From Hyparrhenia diplandra (taxonomy: Eukaryota; Streptophyta; Magnoliopsida; Poales; Poaceae), in NCBI GenBank assembly GCA_015847255.1, contig JADLZK010006498.1, positions 248,001 to 312,000 on the forward strand: a stretch of 64,000 bases of DNA, read 5' to 3'. Positions within the stretch are counted from its first letter, which is position 1, and each line of letters starts with the position of its first letter. Positions 59,133 to 64,000 of this stretch are shown here, one piece after another. Position numbers and translations under genes: made by a program. The notes beneath the pieces are model-generated. The model was not told the origin of the DNA, searched no databases, and saw only the letters and a program-made list of their open reading frames with translations.

Positions 59133-59692
59133 GCTGCGAGGTTAGGTAGCTTGATGCGCCGCCTCCTTGTTATGAACGCGAGTCCCCGAAGTTTGGGGCA
59201 AAGATGTAAATAAACCAAGTTATTTTTGCTTATGGATTACTCATTTCGTCTTCTCCCGTGATTGTGCTTCCGACTAGTTCACAAGTTTCGAAGTTTACAT
59301 CTTATTGATTGAGGTAACGGGCCCTTTACTCGTTGGCCGCGGGGGCGCTAGAGCTCGTTGGGCAGGCGCGTCGGACCTCGCCGAGGATGTTGCTCAGGAT
59401 CCTTCTAACTTGTCGGACTCGACGCTTACTGGGAAGACGGATAATGAGTGCGAGGTCGAGCTGGTCGAGCTCTTCCTCGATCGCTTTCGTGTTTTTTGCG
59501 AAAAAAGAGTTCGTAAAAAAAGGTGGGGTGTGTGCGCCCCCCCTGTAGCCCCAGAGCAAAGGCGGGCCTTGCCGGAGGGGGCGCCATTGCTTTAACGGTA
59601 GGTGTGAGAGATCGAATGCTTGCACATCTTTTCGCATCGAGGTGTGTCATTATTATTTGAATTGCATACAGAAGTGACATTACAAAATGCAT
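59133..59692 (-). other. Spacer between pol and the antisense gene
   Basis: Non-coding DNA separating the convergent ends of pol (minus) and the antisense gene (plus). It contains a run GCGCCCCCCCTG and T-rich text. No further gene seen. Confidence 0.5.
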
Positions 59693-60750
59693 CTAAGGGT
59701 AGAAGCGACGTAGCTGTTTGATGTTCCAAGAGTTGGCGAGCTCACGGCCGCGGGAGTCCTGGATCTTGTATGAGCCTGGGCGGAGGATTCGGGCGATGGT
59801 GAACGGTCCTTCCTAGGGCGCAGAGAGCTTGTGTGTCTCCTTCGTGCTCTGTACTCGCCAGGATTTGGTCGCCGACTTCAAAGGCTCGCCCTGGACGTGG
59901 TGGTCGTGGTAGCGGCGCATCGATCGCTGGTACTTGGTGAATGCGTGCGACCGGCGGCCTCACGGGCCTCTTCGAGCTGGTCTCTCGCGGCGTCTTCAAG
60001 TGAGGTCAGTTGCTGGCGTCGTTGTACGCTTGAACTTCGGCACGCCGTAGTCGAGGTCGGGGAGGGAGCACGCCGCAGCCAAGACGAGGAAGAAGGGGTC
60101 CGCCCGTGGCTCTCGCTTGGAGTAGTCCCGAGGCTCCATATGATCATGGGGGGAGCTCGGTGAGCCATCGCCCTCCGAATTTATCCACCTTTTGAAGATT
60201 CTTGGCTTCAATCCTCGCAAAATCAAGCCGTTGGCACGTCGACCCGCCCGTTCGTCCTCGGGTGGCCGACGGAAGCCCGCCCACGCCAATGTTGTAGTCG
60301 CCACACCGATCGGAAAATTTGCCGTGAAGTTGGTGCCGTTTGCCGGTGATGATCGAGTTCGGTACGCCGGCGATGGATGATGCCGTCGAAGAACTTGACC
60401 GCCTCCTACGATCTCATGCGTGAGATGGGCATCACCTCGATCCACTTGGTGAACTTATCGATGGCGACGAGGAGGTGAGTGAAGCCCCGCGACCTTGCGA
60501 AGGGACCGACCATGTCAAGGCCCCGGACCGTGAAAGGCCAAGTGATGGGGATCGCTCGGAGGGCCTGTGACGGGAGGTGCATTTGCTTGGCGAAGAACCG
60601 GCATCCCTCACGGCGATCCCAGTAGGCGTCGCCCGGCGGCGGTCGGCCGAGAAAAACCTTGGCGAATGCCTCACCGCGCGGGGGCTCGTGGAGCCGCGTG
60701 ATGTCCACATTCGGCCGGCAGTGGATCTCTACGATGAGCTCGTGCCCCTC
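59693..60750 (-). pseudogene. Gypsy integrase (broken)
   Basis: Minus-strand integrase. Core region: HLPSQALRAIPITWPFTVRGLDMVGPF with GFTHLLVAIDKFTKWIEV (catalytic-core start, LDMVGP Asp and the IDKFTKW strand), preceded by remnants of the HHCC-type zone near 60650. The C-terminal end encodes RILRPGSYKIQDSRG and LANSWNIKQLRRFYP before the stop at 59693-59695. Several frame shifts between 59800 and 60430 remove continuity, so it is inactive. Confidence 0.75.
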
Positions 60751-61520
60751 CTCAAAGGTGACACGGCGTTGGAGCACCCCATGCGCCCCTCCTGTAGAGC
60801 TCGTGCTTGATGACGACGTAGGACTTGGCTCGCCGGGCGATATGCCTAGCTTCTTCCTTCTCCACAGGGGAGCTGGCCATCCCGTAGGCATGCTAGGATG
60901 GGGAGCCGCCGGAGTCGGGCCATTCACGCTCGGGGTCGCAAGGACCGGAGCCGGCGAGGTTGACCCCCGAGTCGATCTCCATCGGCGAGCTCGAGCTCGA
61001 GTAGTCCTCGGCCTGGTGGGAGAGGGCACAAACGGAGTCCCCGACGGGTCCGCGCTGAAGTTCGAGCCCTCCCCTTCAAGCCGGATGGAAGGTACGCATC
61101 GGTCGTGCGTGAACACGCCGCGGGACCTAAAGTCGGTCGGAAGCGAGCTTGGCGAGGACGTCGGCGTCGCTATTGAACTGGCGACGGATGTGTTTGAACT
61201 CGAGCCCGTCGAAGCGTTCTTCAAGCTCTCGTACTTTTGCGGAGTATGCAATCATCCTCGGGCTGACGCAGTCTGCTTCCTTCGTGGCCTGGTCCGCGAC
61301 GAGCTTGGAATCTCCCCTGATCTCGAGACGCTTGATGCCGAGCTCGGCGGCGACGCGCATACCGTTCACCAAAGCCTCATACTCGGCAACGTTGTTGGCG
61401 GTAAAGTGAAGGCGGATTGAGTACCTCATGCACACGTTGCGTGGTGAGACGAAGACCAGGCCTGCTCCCGGCACCATATTTCTTCACGGAGCCGTCGAAG
61501 TAGAGTGTCCAAGACTCGAT
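60751..61520 (-). pseudogene. Gypsy RNase H and linker (broken)
   Basis: Minus-strand RNase H: WTLYFDGSVKKYGAGSG near 61510 (first catalytic Asp in FDGS), FTANNVAEYEALVNGMRVAAELGIKRLEIRGDSKLVADQ (Glu and Asp of the active site) and DADVLAKLAS (last Asp). This domain is intact over about 115 residues except for a shift near 61470. The segment to 60751 links it to integrase and has drifted. Confidence 0.8.
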
Positions 61521-62960
61521 GTCTTCGGGTCTTGGTGGCAGCTGTGTTCTCCGTCCATTCCGCCACAAAGTCAAGGAGGACCTGAGATTTGATGGCGTCC
61601 TCGGGCGTATGAGATGTCCGGCCCCATGAGCTCGACTCCCCACTTGGCGTGCGCGCCCCGTGGCCTCGGGGGCGCGGATGATCAGCCGAAGCGAAATTTG
61701 GAGACGACGGTGATCGGATGGGCGTCGAAATAGTGTCGTAGCTTGCGGTGCGTGATCGAGCGCCAGAGGGCGAAGCCTCGGAGTTGGGGTACCGCGTCTT
61801 CGTGTCGGGAGAGGGACTTCGACGAAGTAGACCGGTCGTTGCACCCGGAAGCGCGTGGCCTTCTTCCTCTCTTTCCACTACGAGCACCGCGGCTCACCAC
61901 CGCGAAGTGGCCGCAATGTACAACAAAGCATTGGTTCGTCCGCTTGGGCGAGTGAGTATGGGCGGGTTCGTTAAGAGCTCTTCAGTGGAGTCGGCGCGAC
62001 CGGGCCTCGCTGGTCGTGGCGGCGCCCGACTTCTTGAGGGAGCTTGTATAGCGGAGGCTCCATTCGCCTAGCCGAGCAATGAACCGCTAAGGGCGGCCAA
62101 GCACCCCTGAAGCCGCGTTGTACGCCTCGACGCCTTGATGGGGCCCATGTTTTGAATGGCCTCGATCTTCGGGGTTGGCCTCGATGCGCGCTTCCGGACA
62201 CGATGAAACCCAGGAGCTTTCCTCGGGGACTCGAACACGCATTTTTGAGGGTTGAGCTTTACCCCGAACTCACGGCTTGCTGAAAACTTCTTTGAGATCG
62301 GGGATGAGTTCTCCCGTGCGTTTTTGTCTTGACTACGATGTCATCGGCGTACACCTCCACGCGCTTTCGAGAAGCTCTTTGAAGACTTTCGCATGCACCT
62401 TTGAAAAAGTGGCGCGGGCGTTCTTTTAGCCCGAAAGGCATAGTTACGAAAGCGTAAGCGCCGAGAAGGGAGTGATGAAGGAGGTGGCGAGCTGATCGAG
62501 CTCGTTCATCACGATTTGATGATAGCCGGAGTATGCGTCAAGAAAACAGAGCGCCTCGCACCGGAGGTGGAGTCAACGATTTGGTCGATGCGCGGCAAAG
62601 GAAACGGATCCTTTGGGCATGCCTTGTTGAGACTCGTATAATCAACACACATTCTCCATTTCCCATTCTTCTTCTTAACTAGTACATATCGTGGCTATCC
62701 ACTCGGGATGGTACACCTCCTTAACAAAGCCCGCCGCTAAGAGCTTATCTATTTCCTCGGCGATTGCCTACCACCTACCGTCGCCGGGCGCCGGAGCCGC
62801 CGCTTCACCGGCGAGAGCGGGCTTGATGTTTAAGGAGTGCTCGGCGACTTCCCTCGGTATGCCGGGCATGTCTGAGGGTCTCCACGCGAATACGTCGAGG
62901 TTCGCGCGGAGGAAGTCGACGAGCTCGCTTTTCCTATTTAGGAGAGAGCTCGGCACCGAT
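61521..62960 (-). pseudogene. Gypsy reverse transcriptase (broken)
   Basis: Minus-strand polymerase. Start region: LRANLDVFAWRPSDMPGIP and EHSLNIKP (about 62950-62780). Then, in shifted frames, MPFGLKE-type fingers (62441) and VEVYADDIVVKTK (62340), which contains the YADD catalytic motif. The thumb and connection follow to 61520 with further shifts. The fingers/palm between 62440 and 62770 is only partly readable. Confidence 0.75.
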
Positions 62961-64000
62961 GCGAACGGTGCGCCCCTCCTCGTCGACCTTCACCGTCTTG
63001 GCGTCTTCGTCCGGCTCGGGAAGGATCCGCCGCCTTCTCGAGCTCAACGGAGGAGCTTGCCACCTTTGAGGACGCGCTCGCGGCCTTCTTCTTCCTCGGT
63101 GGAGTCCTGCGCGCACCCACGCTAGCATCTCGGGGATGAGCTTCTCAGGCTCGATGAGGGCGTCGGCGCATCGCCACGCCTCCTTGTCGCAGGTTGAAGG
63201 CGCGCTCGAAGGTGGAGTTGACGGTGATCACGCCCTTCGGCCCGGGGATCTTGAGCTTGAGGTACGTGTAGTTGGGCACGGCCATGAACTTCGCGTAGCA
63301 CGGCCCCGGCCAAGGCATGGTAAGCGCTCTTATACGGGAGCACCTCGAAGGTGAGCACTTCCTTGCGGAAGTTGTTCGGGCCACCGAAAGTGACAGGGAG
63401 GTCGATCCGACCGAGCGGAAACGCCGCTTCCCCGGCACTACCCCCGTGGATGGGGTCCGTGGAGGGTCGGAGTCGAGCTCGCGTGATGCCAAGAGCCTCC
63501 ATGGTGTCGGCGTGGAGGAGGTTGAGGCCGCTTCCACCGTCCATCAGTACCTTGCCGAGGCGCTTGGTGCCGACTATGGATCGACGACGAGAGGAAACCT
63601 CGGGATGTGGGACGCACGGGGTGGTCCTTCTTGTCGAAGGTGATCGGGGCCTCCCGGACCACTTGAGGTAGGAGGGCGCTGCGGGCTCTCGGCGAAGAGG
63701 ACTTTGCGCTGCGTGAGGGCTCGCGGCGCTTGGACTCGTCTGTTGGTGGGGCCGAAGACGACGTTGACGGCGCCGTCCTCGAAGAAGATGTCCTTGTCGC
63801 CGCGACCGTTGAACTCGCCATCGTGGTGCTTTCGCCGCTGCGGCCTTCCCCGCGCCCGGCTACAAACTTCCGCAGGAGCCTGTATTCCCTGAGCTTGTGC
63901 TTGGCCAGGACCCTCGTGGTTGGGGCAGGGCGGTCGAGCTTCTTCTCGAGAAAGTCATTGGGAGCACCGGGCCAGCGCCTTGGCACCCGCTTCTTTTTTC
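62961..64000 (-). pseudogene. Gypsy gag end and protease (broken, runs off the edge)
   Basis: Minus-strand aspartic protease: MDGGSGLNLLHADTMEALGI near 63544, where the usual D-(S/T)-G is DGGSG-like, followed by GRIDLPVTFGGPNNFRKEVLTFEVL and AKFMAVPNYTYLKLKIPGP. Upstream (63640-64000) is the gag end with NDFLEKKLDRP and LREYRLLRKFVAGRG. Frames shift several times. The beginning of gag lies past the window. Confidence 0.7.

Larger units (their letters stand above)
51455..64000 (-). mobile_element. Ty3/gypsy element resembling the Tat lineage, incomplete at window edge
   Basis: On the minus strand the order is gag/protease, reverse transcriptase, RNase H, integrase (64000 to 59693), then a gene of opposite orientation (53667-59132), then a polypurine tract (CTCGGGG, ending near 52667) and the 3' LTR (52665-51455). 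An antisense reading frame between pol and the 3' LTR is a known trait of Tat-lineage elements. The frame of gag-pol is broken many times. The 5' LTR lies outside the window. Confidence 0.8.

Noticed and set aside
60406..61251. Minus-strand 281-codon frame as one protein
   Set aside because: Only its last third is integrase in frame; the first part is frame-shifted linker, so it is not one gene product.

Overview
This window is nuclear DNA from a grass, most likely a rice-type genome (Oryza). The reasons are two intact-looking plant genes with GC-rich first exons and GT-AG introns, Stowaway and Tourist MITEs, grass LTR families whose primer sites match tRNA-type sequences, and dense nested transposons. 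No tRNA, rRNA, CRISPR or bacterial feature was found. Scattered one-base indels in otherwise well-conserved exons suggest either decay or uncorrected assembly errors.

Layout. 1-4.5 kb: transposon debris (a Helitron-type end, the 3' part of a small copia element, a short tandem repeat, one MITE inside another). 4.7-7.9 kb (+): a seven-exon PP2C-type protein phosphatase gene with a GC-AG last intron and one frame-breaking base. 10.2-12.8 kb (-): a seven-exon calmodulin-binding CBP60-family gene. 12.8-18.2 kb: promoter and intergenic DNA, then a 5'-truncated LINE (-).

18.2-44.8 kb is a nest resolved by matching ends and target duplications. A Stowaway MITE holds a copia element. The 5' LTR of that element is split by a Tourist-like MITE. 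The MITE is split by an LTR retroelement with 1.4-kb LTRs (- strand). The interior of that element carries no visible gag-pol but does hold host-gene material with introns: the 3' half of a KH-domain RNA-binding protein gene (-), an array of about seven repeated mini-exon-like units (-), and exon 1 of a sarcosine/pipecolate-oxidase-like gene (+). A hAT-like element sits in the KH gene. Two solo LTRs interrupt the copia interior.

44.8-47.8 kb: unassigned DNA with a copied 32-bp LTR/flank junction and a Helitron 3' end. 47.8-51.4 kb: 5' LTR and decayed interior of a gypsy element (+), then a CACTA 3' terminus. 51.5-64 kb: a minus-strand gypsy element resembling the Tat lineage, running off the right edge. 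It has its 3' LTR, a frameshifted gag-pol, and between pol and LTR an antisense (+) gene with its own TATA box and candidate introns, itself split by a solo LTR. The two host genes have no evident pathway link beyond possible roles in signalling or stress; everything right of 15 kb is mobile DNA or material carried with it.
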